Positions 1-13,647 are shown, counted from the stretch's first letter. The stretch: DNA of 64,000 nt from Saururus chinensis (GCA_035235625.1 CP141145.1:22818563-22882562), one strand, 5' to 3'. The notes: a model not told the origin generated them from the letters alone. Numbers and translations are program-made.

Positions 1-891
1 TTTCAAAATTTTAGTTTGTCTATTTTAAAACTCTTGATTTTGGGGTTTATTTTGAATGGAGTTACTTGATTTAGTGTGCTAATGGCATGATTATAAAATG
101 GTAATCTTTAATCCCAATTTCGTAGGGTTTTATCTTGTTATGATGTGGTTTAGCATTCTGGAAGTCATGGTAGACTTTTGATGGTATTTAGGTTGTTAGA
201 TGATGATTTGAAGTGTTATCAATGGAGTTTTAGTTTGAAATTGCGAAAGGAAGAAGGTCGAATCTGCCTTGTTGGCGTTCGAACGGCCTTGCAATGCAGT
301 TTTGACATTTTTTCAGTTTAGCCGATCGAACGGCCTGTTGGGCGTTCAAACAGACAAACTGTGAATTTGAATTTTTCCCATTTAGCCGATCGAAAGGCCT
401 GCTGGGCATTTGAACGGCTACACAGCAGTCTTGTATTCTATTTGCATGATGTTTATTTCGATGATTCCACTTTAACTTGCCAATTTTATATGAATGTGGA
501 GTGTTTTGAGCTATATTATTCTACTGGATAGGCACACTATTGAGGTTATGAAGTTGAGATATATAATTAGAGATTTGTTGAATGACTTATGGTTTATGGC
601 ATGATGTTGGAATTGTCATCTTGAAATTATGAATGGTTGATTCTCTATGGTCAAGTATATTTTTAGTAGGACTATAATTAATGGACTGATTTGTCATGAT
701 AGAATGTGGTTAGTTGATGTATGAATGTTAGTGAATGTCATGACTTATAGATGAAGTGAATGATCTTATACGTGTTTAACCTTTGTGGTTGAGCTTTGAA
801 TTGAGGTACGATTTCAATGATTCTTCTCCTATGATTTCCGCTAGAATTCATGATTAGATATTAATTCACATGTGTAGTGTGGTAGTGAGTT
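1..891 (+). repeat. Partial LTR of the family whose solo copy lies at 54473-57728; left arm of a palindrome
   Basis: The reverse complement of this stretch aligns with about 56057-56901 of the solo LTR at 54473-57728. Positions 1-629 also pair as an inverted repeat with 892-1540. The matches include the microsatellite-free text around 871-890 (against 56059-56078) and the CGATCGAACGGCC-type motifs at 265-415. The copy is cut by the window start, so its outer end is unknown. It is a fossil LTR piece with no coding content. Confidence 0.75.
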
Positions 892-2364
892 AATTTCAAG
901 ATGACAATTCCAACATCATGCCACAAACCATAAGTCATTCCACAAATCTCTAATTATATATCTCAACTTTATAACCTCAATAGTGTGCCTATCCAGTAGC
1001 ATAATATAGCTCAAAACACTCCACATTCATATAAAATTGGCAAGTTAAAGTAGAATCATCGAAATAAACATCATGCAAATAGAACACAAGATTGTTCTGT
1101 AGCCATTCGAACGCCCTGCAGGCCGTTTGATCGGCTAAATGGGAAAAATTCAAATTCACACTTTTCTGTTCGAATGCCCAGCAGACCGTTCGATCGGCTA
1201 AACTGGAAAAATGTTAAAACTGTAGTGTTGCCTTTCGAACGCCCTACAGGGCTGTTCGAACGCCAACAAGGCAGATTCAACCTTCTTCTTCCTTTCGCAA
1301 TTTCAAACCAAAACTCCATTGATAACACTTCAAATCATCATCTAACAACCTAAATACCATCAAAAGTCCACCATGACTTCTAGAATGCTAAACCACATCA
1401 TAACAAGATAAAACCCTATGAAATTGGGATTAAAGATTACCATTTTATAATCATGCCATTAGCACACTAAATCAAATAACTCCATTCAAAATAAACCCCA
1501 AAATCAAGAGTTTTACAATAGACAAACTAAAATTTCAAAAGTCCATTACCTTATCCCTTGATTAGGCTTGGTTTTGATGGTCACCCTTCTTGAAAACCTT
1601 ACAAAGACATAAAGTTTGAATTAAACTCCATTAAAACCGATTTACCAAAGAAAACCCTAATTAAAAACTTAGATCTAGGGCTTGTTGGACATAAAAATCG
1701 GATTTTGAGAGTTAGAGTTTGTAGTCAAAATGCAAATCAGTAGTTTTGGTGTTTAAAAATGAATTGAAACAAAGGGGAAATGGTAGATCTAGAGGGGATT
1801 AAGAAAAAAGCTAGGATTTAGTGCTTAATTAGAATAGGCTTACCTTAAACACCTTCTAATCCGGGCCTAATTGGGGATTAGGCCTGATCTCTCCTCCTCA
1901 GCCTATTCCCAAAATGGGAATGACTCTGGTTTGGCCTTTTATAGTAAGGGTTGGGGTGTGTATGGGTGAGTTATGGGGTATAAATAAAAAAAGTAGGCTA
2001 AAAATGGGTATTTTACAAATTTGAGCACTAATTAAGTCTAAAAAAATTCTCAAAAATTTTTGTATGGGCTTAAGTTGATGTCTGGGTTCATTTGGTCCAA
2101 AAACCTAAATTTTGACGATGGGACCCATACGGGTCCCGCTAAAACCCTAATTTTTTGAAAAATAGTGAAAATTCTAAAAAATCCCAAAAATTCACATTTG
2201 ATCCAAAATCACTTAAAACCACTAATCGTAAAGTTGATTTTGATTAAAACCATCATAAATACCATTTATTTATGAAACCACTGAATAAATCAGAAAACGT
2301 GCTAACCTCAGGATAATCGATAATTAAAGAAAACCAAAAACGGTTTAAGATCAGAGATCTTACA
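892..2364 (-). repeat. Partial LTR of the same family; right arm of the palindrome
   Basis: This stretch is collinear with about 56320-57728 of the solo LTR at 54473-57728 and ends in the same terminal TTACA (2360-2364). Read on the minus strand it starts TGTAAGATCTC and has a TATA-like CTATAAAAGG at about 1936-1946, the same place as in the other copy. The arms of the palindrome differ at roughly one base in ten and by indels, so this is an old arrangement. The join at about 891/892 is the palindrome centre. The copy is truncated and does not code. Confidence 0.75.
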
Positions 2365-2401
2365 GTTTGTGTAGGAATAATTATGCTTATGTTATACATG
2401 G

Positions 2402-3990
2402 TATAATGACCCACATTTTCTGACACAATATTTTTTATAAAATTTATTATTTAAGAATTTCCTAAGTTTGGTTAGAGCTCATAGAGATGAGCATAACAAG
2501 TCAAAAAATGCTTTAATCGGAGGTCGGGAACAAAAGTTACGACCTCGGGAAGCATACTCAACCGGCGGGACCCACTTTTAAAATATGGGTAAACTAGTTC
2601 ATAAGTGGTCTAGTATCGTAGGGCTCGTCAATACGAGCTCAACAGTACCAAGAACGAACAAAACTAAGTTTGGGATAGGAGGTTACGTTTTTTCGAAGTT
2701 TAAAAAAAACATTCGGCTCAGCTCGGCGCTAAGCGGCGTAGTGCGGTGCACACTGAATACGCATGACAAACACGCGTTCATCACCGTGCGCTTAACGAAT
2801 GTGCGCTCGTCATGCATGCACCACCATTTCCGCGTGGCGCACCACCCTGCTCTCCTATAAATACCCAGCTCTGGCCATTTCTTTTCACCCAAGCCCAGTT
2901 TTACCCCTTGCACAGTTTTTACTATTTCTGACCCGTTTTAAGTCCAAATTACCTAATCCAAGACCCGTTTCCTACTAAATCGAGGGTGCTCTATGCACTG
3001 CAATGGTTATTTTTTTGATGTGACCTCTCTAAAATCTAGAAAACCCTACCCCTCTCCTAATCCCCCCATTTCTTCTTTTTATTATTTCTGAACCGTTTCA
3101 AACCCTTTTTACTCTGTTCAAAAGCCCAACCCCACTAAATCATGTGTGTTCTACACATTGGGATGGTTATTCTACCAAAATCTTTGCCCGAAGACTAATA
3201 TCTTAAGGAGGGACACTCTTTATTTTACGAGGGACACTCTTTATTTTACGAGGGGATTTATCTATATTCTACACGTGTTATAGGTAGGTAGCTTTAAATT
3301 TTAATCGTATGCCGAGATTTTGACTCACCAAAGTTGTGCCAAAGGTTCTCTTCTACTTTTCTGAAAAAAAATTCTATCTTTAAAAGCTTCTCCTCTTTTC
3401 GAAAATTTCTCCGAGTTTTGGGTAATTGTATCCTCTGGATAGTTTTTGGTTTCTCGAAACTAAGGATTATTATGATGATTTTGATACTGCCAAATTTGGC
3501 TCTGGCGTGCATAGGAATGGGATATCATGGAAAAATCCCTTTTCTTTTGTCTCTCGTTGCCCCTTGAGCAAGGGTGTAAGTCGTCTAGTATCGCGACATT
3601 CTACAACCGTGCTTTCAGACTTTTATCATGATTTTACAAGAAAGATGGCACAATATTTTGTTACGTGCATGAAGCATATTTTTAGAACTTAACTCAACCT
3701 ACTGAGTATGAATTTACTCATCCACCCTCAGATTCTATAGGTGTGTTACTTAAATTAGGTGGAATCGACGAAGAGCTTTTTGAAATTATAATTTCTATAC
3801 TCCTTTTGTACCTTATGTAATATTTGTCCTGACTGATGTATAAAGGCATGTTATGCCCAATTTTGGATATCTTTGTATAATACAAAGTATATTGTAATTA
3901 CTCTTTTGGTACATGGTGATCCTTGGCATTAGAAATTAAATTTTGTTACGTTTTTAAAAAAAAATTATTTCAAAAATGAGGGGTGTTACA
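2402..3990 (+). repeat. 5' LTR of the Tekay-type element
   Basis: The LTR is 1589 bp and ends GGTGTTACA. It has a TATA box CCTATAAATACC at about 2855-2866, matched at about 9592-9603 in the 3' LTR. Its first bases read TATAATGACCC where the partner reads TGTAATGACCC. Confidence 0.9.
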
Positions 3991-6900
3991 GTTGGTATCA
4001 GAGACAAGGTTCTACTATCTACCAAAAAGTAATTAAATCAGTCAATACAATTATTAGTATGTTACTGTATGTTTTTCTATTTGAAATTACTTAAATGAAT
4101 TTTTTTATGTGAAGTTAAAATAGATTTCGATGCTCAAGCATAAGACATATATGTCAAGCAATCTATATCATTCTATTGCTTGTAAATTTGCCGCTTCAGT
4201 GGAAGGAAGTTGTAGGAAGAGTATGTCTAATAAGAATAAAACACCCATCGAAATTTCAGACTCAGAGCATTCTGAAGTCCTTTTTGTCCTTGGTTTACTT
4301 GCAAATAGTGACGTGGACGAAATAATAGTTATCCTGGACTTGCCTACTCTAGGAGAAGAGTATGAAGAAGACCCCTCTATGGAAGAGGAGGAAGGTGAAA
4401 ATCCTGACAAAGATGACCTTGAGTATAAAAGGGACTTTGACCTGAATGAACTGCCCTCACCCTAGGTCAAATGGGTGAAAGGGCAAGACATCCAGTGTCG
4501 TCTCGAAGGGAAGGAAATCGGAAGGTAGGGAATGCTCAAGTGATGCACCTTTTGTGGGCATATGACCCACTTTTTCTTTGAGTGTCCAAAAGCAAAAACT
4601 TTTCCTCTCTAAGAAAGTCTTAACTACTTAGAGAAGAAGGTTTGTAAAAATCTTGAGTAAATAATTTTGATGTGAGTTGTTTTGTTATGTAAATAGTTAA
4701 CTTAGTCTTTGAGTGATGTAAATAAACTGTAAGGTTGCTATGAAATAGGCTTATTTTTATTTATCTAAAGATCTTGATGGTAATAATCCATGTTTAGATG
4801 ACGCACGTTAGCGGTAATGATGCCCAACTGAAAACTAGCTCAAGTCCACCAAAAGGTACTACACCGGTCACTTTGACAATCGGGGATCCTATGGCACATT
4901 TCCTAGATTTATTAATGCAAAGAATGACTCGACACCTTCAGGCTGAAGGATTCCAATTGAATCATTCTAATCATTCAACCAGTTCAGGAGAAAACAGTCA
5001 CTACAAAAAGAATAATCTGTTGGAATGTTTTAGGAAGCTTGCACCAGCGTTTATGGGGGAGGATGACCCTGAGGCCGTTGAAAAGTGAACCTTTGAAGTC
5101 GAGCAGATTTTTGAAGTGATAAAGATCCCCGAAGATCGTAAAGTGCCACTAGCCACTTTCTCAATGACAAGCAAAGCTGCTTTTTGGTGGCCTACTACAG
5201 AAAGAAATTTCTTCCCAGTTGGTGATCATATTAAGTGGGAGGAATTTAAAGAAGTATTATATAATAAATATTTTCCTCCTCATGTCCAAGAAAGAAAGGA
5301 GGAGTTTTTAGACCTATAGCAAGGAACTTTAACGGTAGTTTAGTACGAGAATAAATTCGTACAATTACAGTGTTTCGCCTTAGACTTTTGTACGATGGAA
5401 TTAAAGAAGGCACGAAAGTTAGTGAGGGGTCTAAACAATGGATTACAAGGCAGAATAATTGGTTATCAACCTACGACTTTTGCCAAAGCAATAGAACTAG
5501 CCTCTATCCTAGAGCAGGACTACTAGGAGTTTGCGGTCGGACGTAAAGATTGGGGACAAAACAGTGGCTTCTGACCTGATGAAAGGAAAAGGAAGCTTAC
5601 GTTTAACAATCAGAATAATCGTAAGTTTCAAAAGCCATTAGATCCACCTTCACAGTTAAGGGGAGAGAAGAAGTTAAAAAAATGTTCTCAATGTAATGGA
5701 ATCCATCCATCTGGATCATGTTATCTCACTGAAGGAAAGTGCTCCTCTTGTGGTGAACGTGGTCATCGGATTAGTGACTGTCCAAAAAGAAGAATCAAAA
5801 CCAGCGTAGAAACCAAACGCTCAAGGTCGGGTCTTTGCAATTACTGCTGAGGAGGCTCAAGCATCGACCGCTATCATTCAAGGTACACTTCTGGTCTTGG
5901 ATAAAATAGCAAAAATCTTGATAGATCCAGGGTCAATATATTCTTTCATATCGTTCGATTTTGCTTTGAGCATTGACTATCCTATTTTAAATTTAGGATA
6001 TGTCTTAGAAGTGTCCATCCCAATGGGAAAATATTTTTAGCTCGTGAATTTCTTAAAGGGATACCTATCTCCTTAGAGAAACGTCAGTGGGAGGCCGATC
6101 TCATTCTCCAAAATATGACCAACTTTGATGTCATATTAGGTATGGATTTGTTAGCCAATAACAAGGCATTAGTAGATTGTAAATAGAAAAAGGTGATCTT
6201 TGAACAAGGAAAGAAGAGTTTTACTTTTCATAGACTTAACAATCATTCCAAGCCATGTATCATCTTGGCAGTCAAGGCTCATCGGCTCTTAACCAAAGGA
6301 TGTCAGGCTTATCTTGCCAGTGTGAAAACTAGAGAAACTGCAACAAATAAGCTGGAAAGTATTGAAGTAATACAAGACTTCACAGACATTTTTCCTGATG
6401 ACCTCTCTGGATTACCACCATAAAGAGAAATAGATTTTTCTATTGAGTTAATGCTAGGAACAAATCCTATCTCTAAGGTACCCTACTGCATGGCTCTTGC
6501 AGAGTTAAAAGAGTTAAAAAGTCAATTGCAAGAATTGCTAGAGAAAGGATTTATCCGACCCAGTGTCTCTCCATGGGCAGCACCGGTCCTGTTTGTGAAA
6601 AAGAAGGATGGGTCGTTAAGGTTATGCATCGACTACAGACTCCTCAATGCCATCACCATAAAGAACAAGTATCCTTTGCTCGTATAGATGACTTGTTCAA
6701 GCAATTGCAGACGGCCAAAGTTTTCTTCAAAGTAGATATGCAGTCGGGTTACTATCAGTTGAAGACTCGAGATTGGGATATCTATAAAATGGCTTTCCGC
6801 ACCCAGTATGGCCACTATGAGTTTTTAGTGATGTCATTTGGATTAACAAATGCCCCGACTGCCATCATTGATCTCATGAATAGAGTTTTTTGGCCCTTTT

Positions 6901-9088
6901 TGGATAAGTTTGTGATCGTATTTGTCAATGACATCCTCATCAACTCTAGTAGCTTAGAAGAACACCCAGTTCATCTGCAAGTAGTTCTACAAACGCTAAG
7001 GGATTATAAGCTATATGCCAAGTTTAGCAAGTGTGAATTTTAGATGGAATAAGTGGTCTTCTTAGGACATGTTGTTTCAAAGAATAGGGTATCGGTGGAC
7101 CCAACCAAAATAAAAGCAGTCATCAAATGGGAAAGACCGAAGACAGTAACTAAAATTCGGAGCTTCTTAGGCCTTACTGGTTATTATCAAAGATTCATTC
7201 ATGGGTTTTCAAGCATTGCCTTGCCTCTGACAAAATTGACAAGGAAAGGAGTAAGATTTGTTTGGGGTGAAGCATGTAAAAAGAGTTTTCTAGAATTAAA
7301 AAAAAAAAAAAACAACTACACCTGTTTTGGCGTTGCCAATTGGTAGTGGAGGATTCATCGTGTACAGCGATGCTTCTAAGAGAGGTTTAGGATGTGTATT
7401 AATGCAAAACGGAAAGGTCATTTCATACACTTCACGACAATTAAAGAAACATGAAGGTAACTACCCTACTCATGATTTGGAATTGGCAGCAGTAGTTTTT
7501 GCATTAAAAATAGACACTATCCATATGGGAAAATGTTTGAAGTTTTCACCGATCATCAAAGTTTAAAGTATATATTTTCCCAAAGTGATCTCAACATGAG
7601 GCAAAGATGATAGATTGAATATCTTTAGGATTATGACTTTTCTATTAAGTATCACTTTGGAAAAGCCAATATAGTAGCTGATGCCTTAAGTTATAAATCC
7701 GGGGAATTAGCCTTCATGCTTGTTAAAGAATGGAAACTGTTGGAGGAAACAATAAGTTTCCAACCTGAAGTACAATCTGGAAACAAGAAATCTTTCATTG
7801 CCAACCTAGAAGTGAAATCGGTGCTAGTTGAACGTATTCTTGAAAGTCATAAAGGTAATGAAGAAGTGCAAACTTTGCTTAAAAGATCTAACTTTACCAA
7901 AGGCTCAGATGGAGGTATTCGATTTTGAGGACGATTAATAATACGAGAAATACCTGAGTGAAGGGCAGACCTATTACATGAAGCACATCAGTTTCGATAC
8001 ACCATCCACCCAGGAGGAACAAAAATGTATCAAGATTTAAAAAGGAGTTTCTGGTGGAAGAGATGAAGAAGGATATAGGCGAATATATTTCAAGATGTTT
8101 AACCTGTCAACAAGTTAAAGCCGAACACAAAAACCTTCGGGGTACCTTCAAACGATTGAGATCCCCGAGTGGAAGTGGGAACACATTACTGTGGATTTTG
8201 TTTTGGCACTACCCAAGACTTCACAAGGCCATGAATCCATTTGGGTAATCGTAGATCGACTCACAAAAAGTTCACATTTTCTTCCATAAAGAAAGAAGCA
8301 ATCCTTAAAGTCTTTGGCAAAATTATACATGAAGGAAATTGTGAGTCGACATGGAATACCACTATCAATCATCTCAGATCGAGACAGTCAATTTACATCC
8401 AAGTTTTGACAAGGAATTCAAGAAGAATTAGGCATAAATCTTAAGTTTAGCACTGCTTTCCACCCACAAACAAATGGTCCCACTCATCCATGGTGATGGG
8501 ATGATGAAGTGGGCTTTTGACGTATGTTTTTTAACGTAAAGGAAGCATTTTTCATCATCTAATGGTATCCCAGAGTCATCAAAAGAGTTATGCTAATCAA
8601 AGACGGAAAGATATCAACTTTAGCATGGGAGATCAAGTATTATTAAAGGTTTTGCTAACCCGAGGAGTCATGAGATTTGGAATTGAAGGCAAACTAAGTT
8701 CTTTCTTCGTAGGACCGTTTGAAATTTTGGACAAAGTGGGAGCAATGGCTTACAGATTAGCATTGCCTCTACAACTCGACAATGTCCATGACGTATTTCA
8801 TGTGTCCATGCTTAGGAAATACGTCTAAGACTCCTCACATGTTCTTGATCAGAGTTTAATTACTCTTAAGCTAGACTTATCGTTTGAAGAAAAACCAGTT
8901 AAAATTTTGGATCATAAGGAACAAATCTTCAGGACGAAAAGAATTCCTTTAGTCAAAGTGCTATGGCAGTATCACTCTTCAGAAGAAGCCACTTGGGAAC
9001 AAGAAAGCGAAATGAAGAAGTATCATGAGTTCTTCAGTGAGTAAATAAGTCAAATTTTGAGGACGAAATTTCTCTTAGGGGGGTAGAT

Positions 9089-10704
9089 TGTAATGACCCT
9101 AATTTTTTGACACGATATTTTTATAAATTTATTATTTAAGAATTTCCTAAGTTTGGTTAGAGCTCGTAGAGACGAGCGTAACAAGTCAAAAAATGGATTA
9201 ATCAGAGATCGGGAACAAAACTTACGACCTCGGGAAGCTTGCTCGATCAGCGGGACCCACTTTTAAAATAAGGGTAAACCAGTTCATAAGTGGTCTAGTC
9301 TCGTAGGGCTCGTCAATACAAGCTCAACGGTATCAAGAATGCACAAAACTAAGTTCAGGATAGGAGGTTACATTTATTCAAAGTTTAAAATAAATAAATA
9401 AATAAATACATTCGGCTCGGCTATGCGCTGAGCGGTGCGGCGCATGCCGAACACACGTGTGACGAATGCGCGTTCATTACACGATTTGTGATGAACGTGC
9501 ATTCGTCACAGGCGTACTACCGTTTTCGGCGGTGCCCATTGAAACAGCGATGGCGCCACCATTTCTGGCGGTGCACCGCCCTTCTCTCCACCTATAAATA
9601 CCCATCTCCTGCCATTTCTTTTCACCCAGGCCCAGTTCTTACCCCTTTCACTATTTTTACTATCTCTGACCCATTTTAAGTCTAAATTACCTGATCCAAG
9701 ACCAGTTTCCTACTAAATCGAGGGTACTCTATGCACTAGAAGGGTTATTTTTTTGAGGTGACATTTCTAAAATCCAAAAAACCCTACCCCTCTCCTAATC
9801 CTCCCATTTCATCTTTTTATTGTTTTTGGATGATTTCAAACCTTTTTACTCCGTTCAAAGCCCAAACCCACTAAATCAAGTGTGCTCTACACGTTGGGAT
9901 GGTTATTCTGCCGAAATTCCTACCCAAAGGCTAATATATTAAGGAGGGACTCTCTTTATTCTACGAGAGGATTTCTCTATATTCTGCATGTGTTATAGGT
10001 AGGTAGCTTTGAATTTTAATCGTATGTCAAGATTTTGACTTACCAAAGTTCTACTAAAGGTTTTCTTCTACTTTTCTGGAAAAAAAACTCTATCTTTAAA
10101 AGCTTCTCCTCTTTTCGAAAATTTCTCTGAGTTTTGGGTAATTGTACCCTCTGGATAGTTCTTAGTTTCTCGAAACTAAGGATTATTATGATGAATCTAA
10201 ATCTGCCAAATTTGGCTCTGGCGCAACAAGATTGGGATATCATGAGAAAATCCTTTTTCCTTCCGTCTCCCGTTGCCCCATGAGAATAGGTGTAAGTCAT
10301 CTTGTATCCAACATTCTGTGACTATGTTTTCAAACTTTTATCATGATTTTACAAGAAAGATGGCATGATATTTTGTTACGTGCACAAAGCATATTTTTAG
10401 AACTTTACTCAACCTATTATGAATTTACTCACCCACCCTCAAATTCTGTGGGTGTGTCACTTAAATTGGATGGAATCGACGAAGAGCTTTCTTAAATTAT
10501 AGTTTTTGTACTCCTTTCGTACCTTATGTAATATTTGTACTGACTAATGTATAAAGGCATGTCATGCCCAATTTTGGATATTTTTGTATAATACAAAGTG
10601 TATTGTAATTACTCTTTTGGTACACGGTGATCCATAGCATTAGGAATTAAATTTCATTACAATTTCAAAAAAAAAATTATTTCAAAAATAAGAGGGGTGT
10701 TACA
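9089..10704 (+). repeat. 3' LTR of the Tekay-type element
   Basis: The LTR is 1616 bp, starts TGTAATGACCCT and ends GTGTTACA. It aligns with 2402-3990 throughout. A short TAAA microsatellite (about 9388-9408) adds to its length. Confidence 0.9.
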
Positions 10705-10709
10705 CATGG

Positions 10710-12678
10710 TGTATATAGAATGATTATACTTAAACATGCATGATGAAATGTGATTTGATACACTTGATTATGTAGGGTGAATGTGAATATTGATACTTGC
10801 TTTATGCAGGATCTGAATGAACCATGAAACTTAAATGTTTGCACAGGGTGTGCATATGTGTTATGAATTATGAATAAACTTATGATGCATAGGTGGTGTG
10901 AATGTGTATATAAAATGTGATTATCTCATTAAGTATAGGCAGTGTGAATGTGTATATAGAATGTGATTTATCTCATGATGCACAGGTGTAGAGAATGGAT
11001 ATGTGATGTATGTTTAAATTGAGAATGCATGTGGTGTTATCATGAGATTATTTTTCATTTCAAAACCCTTACTGAGCCAACTCACCCATATTTTGTTTGT
11101 AGTTTTGTTTGGGAGTTGTATGTTGTGTCATGCAGGTGCTCTTGATGGTCTTTATGTTGAGGTTCAGGATAGGCATGTGCCATGAGAGGGGGCTAGATGT
11201 TTGGATAGTTTTAGACTTATCATGTGATAGGATGATGAACTTATACTTGACTTTATTTTATACTTTGGTAAGCCTATAATGACTTTAGTTATGTGAGGCC
11301 TTAAGGCTTGAGACTATGTTTATTATAAATTTGTGGGTGTTGTGTTGGACCAAGTTAGTTAATTACTTTATTTTACCTTCCATTATTTACTTTTGCACAA
11401 ATAAAAAACTAAAGTTTTATGTTTTCAAACATATAGCTGAGATATCATGTGGAACACACTTGAATTGTGACACATATTGCACATAATGGGTTAAGTATGT
11501 AATGCGTAATGAATACAATTTTAGGTAAAGAGGACTAATTTAATATCATTTAAGTAAAGTATTAAGATTTATCATAGTACTTTATAAACTATTCATTTGC
11601 TAAAAGACTTAGTGCTTACTTTGTGAATTCAAAATCATCTATTGGGTTAAATGTATAATATGATTAACTTACTTCTAAACTCTAATGCTATGAGGTAGTA
11701 TAAGGTAGTTGAGCGATTTATATTCCTTTGTAAACTAAATGAGATTTGTTATGTTTATGTTTTCATTGAATACTTTATGAATTGTAGCAAACTCTCCAGA
11801 ACCGTGTTGATCAATCGACCACTTCATGTAGCTATCGATCGGTACCCTTTGATAAACAAAGAAGAGAGTATAGCAATTGATTGATGAAAGAGGCATATTT
11901 TAATAGGAATAGGGATCGATCGATTGCCATGTGGAATGATTAGTCAATGGTGCGCATGGCTGCCTATATTAAACTTTTTCGGTTTGATTTAGATTCCTAG
12001 TTAGAGTTATATTCCTTTTGAGACTTAGAGAGTATACTAAAAGGGGTAAGGATATGAGGAAAAATCGAGAGAAGGATTAAAAAAATTAAAGAGCTTGTGT
12101 GGAGTTGCTCTAATGGTTTTTTCAGAGAATTAATCTTATAGAGTGAGATTTTATCTACCTTAATTAAAATAATGATTAGAGATGAAATGAGTGCATATGA
12201 ACACATGTGAGACATGGTGTTTAATGAACATGTTGCTTATAATATTAAGGAGAAATAAGATTCATTCCAAAAAAAGAGATAAAAGATCTATATTAATCAA
12301 AAAATACAAAGAGGATGAGAAGATCGAACTATTGTCAATAAACAACTAAAAAGTAGTTGATTTAGAATTAAGAGTTCTTTGAAGAACCAACCATTTGAAG
12401 AAAAATGAGTATTTATTCTTTGTAATTAATAATTTTATAATTTCAAGTTTATATAGTATATAGTTGATCTTAACAGAGTGTCCTATGATTTTTTCTTAGA
12501 TGAATTTTCACGTAAAAATTATTCTATGTTTTGCTTGGTGATTTAATTGCAATTTTTTGTTAGAATGCATAGAAATTAGGCATGTTGAATTAAATAAAAT
12601 TTATCTTTATTTTATTAAAAAAAAGATAAATTTTGTAACTTAATTACGAGTTAAAGACACTTTATATATATATATATA
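10710..12678. other. Spacer between elements; LTR-like 3' part, no gene seen
   Basis: Up to about 11390 the sequence continues the DNA interrupted by the Tekay insertion. It has repeated GTGAATGTGTATATAGAATG-like units near 10890-10980 and a text that resembles the R-U5 part of a plant Gypsy LTR. From 11390 to 12678 it is AT-rich, with CGATCGATCG-type motifs near 11810-11930 of the sort seen in plant LTRs. No ORF with recognisable content and no clear ends were found. Confidence 0.4.
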
Positions 12679-12767
12679 GGGTAAAATTAGTCTCCGGATA
12701 TCCGTAGGCTATTTATGTGCGAGTGAATTCGTATATATCCGTCAGATTACGATCCTACTATGTGACT
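12679..12767 (+). repeat. Left terminal inverted repeat of the Pack-MULE
   Basis: It pairs with 19838-19923 at about 70 percent identity in the best block. A (TA)n tract (about 12660-12677) lies just outside. Confidence 0.6.
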
Positions 12768-13180
12768 TTTTTTAAACCTGAAACAACTAAATTCCTCTCT
12801 TACGGCAACTTCCCCTCCATCCGTTCATCACCCACGGCAACTTCTCCCAGGAGGGAAATCCCCAGTCCACGGCCTTCTCACTGCGGCGTCTTGTGGTAGC
12901 GGACAAGTTCACCATTGTCCTTCACCTGTGGCTTTCTTAGGCAGTTGGAGGGAGATTCCAGCCCATGGTCCTCTCACTATGGCATCTTCAGGTAACAAAT
13001 TGATCGACAAGCTCCAGCGGCCATTAACGAGCTCCATGTGAGGTATGCCATTGTAGTCCTCCCTTCACCATCAACAAGCTCTAGAGGCCAGTCTCTAACA
13101 ATCCGTCTACAATCTTCCCCACCCGTCCTTCGGCTCTTCCTCCCACTGCTTCTTCATTCCAAGTGAAGCTTCCTATGCCC
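12768..13180. other. Pack-MULE internal DNA upstream of the GGPPS start
   Basis: This is GC-richer DNA inside the element. It contains a weak tandem repeat with a period of about 96 bp: the text starting GGAGGGAAATCCCCAGTCCA near 12853 recurs in diverged form near 12948. A run of C-rich text just before 13181 may be captured 5' untranslated sequence. No ORF is recognised. Confidence 0.4.
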
Positions 13181-13341
13181 ATGGCCTCTGTTGCAGCCTT
13201 CAACCATGATAGCTTACTGTCTGCAAAAGAACGCCGCCTTCATGAGCCCAAACTGCAGAAGACACATATCAACTCACGTAGCCACCTGAAGATCCAAGCA
13301 GTTTTGACCACGCCGGTTCTAGTCAAGCCAAAGTAGCCATG
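13181..13341 (+). pseudogene. GGPPS: GGPPS pseudogene, 5' part (plastid-targeting-like N terminus)
   Basis: An ATG at 13181 opens about 50 codons, MASVAAFNHDSLLSAKE and onward, rich in S, K, R and H, like the transit peptide of plant GGPP synthases. They end at TAG 13334-13336. The frame of this ATG runs through the duplicated CCATG and matches the frame of the catalytic part restarting at 18664, which reads [13 protein letters not shown]. The two pieces are therefore one gene copy cut by the Reina element. The TAG near the transit-peptide boundary is one of several defects in this dead copy. Plant GGPPS genes are usually intronless, so lack of introns does not distinguish DNA capture from retroposition. 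Confidence 0.6.
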
Positions 13342-13647
13342 TGATGTGCCCGATGCAGGCACGATCGATATCAAGGAGGATTGCACAGGGAAAGGGGAGA
13401 ATTGTAGAAGAAAGGGGAGAAGTCTGAATTACCAATTGCATAATCAAAACAAGAGTTCAGGCCACCCCTTATGGGAGACGACCCCCCCTAGTGAACCGGA
13501 CCAGTTGAACCAACCCAACCCGCCCGGTTCATACAGTTTAATCTAAAACCAAGTGAACCAATAAGTAAAAGGCTACAGTTCAACTAACTAATCCAAGCAG
13601 TAAAGTAATAAAAAGAGTCTGAGCATCGTGTGCAGTCATGCACAACA
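13342..13647 (-). repeat. 3' LTR of the Reina-type element (minus strand)
   Basis: The LTR is 306 bp. On the minus strand it starts TGTTGTGCATG and ends GGGCACATCA. It differs from 18353-18658 by about nine substitutions and no indels. Confidence 0.92.

Larger units (their letters stand above)
2402..10704 (+). mobile_element. Ty3/Gypsy chromovirus, Tekay/Del type, with two LTRs, broken
   Basis: The LTRs are at 2402-3990 and 9089-10704, and a 5-bp target duplication CATGG lies at 2397-2401 and 10705-10709. Right after the 5' LTR comes TTGGTATCAGAGAC, an initiator-Met tRNA primer site. A G-rich polypurine tract (about 9075-9088) precedes the 3' LTR. Remains of the domains follow in Gypsy order: an acidic leader ORF (4130-4465), gag (about 4798-5330), a CCHC knuckle (about 5690-5790), protease (about 5880-6180), reverse transcriptase (about 6450-7050), RNase H (about 7330-7700), integrase (about 7950-8560) and a chromodomain (about 8880-9040) with the Tekay-like EEATWE pattern. 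Sampled LTR stretches differ by roughly 10 percent, so it is old. It is broken many times (a dozen or more) and cannot be active. Confidence 0.9.
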
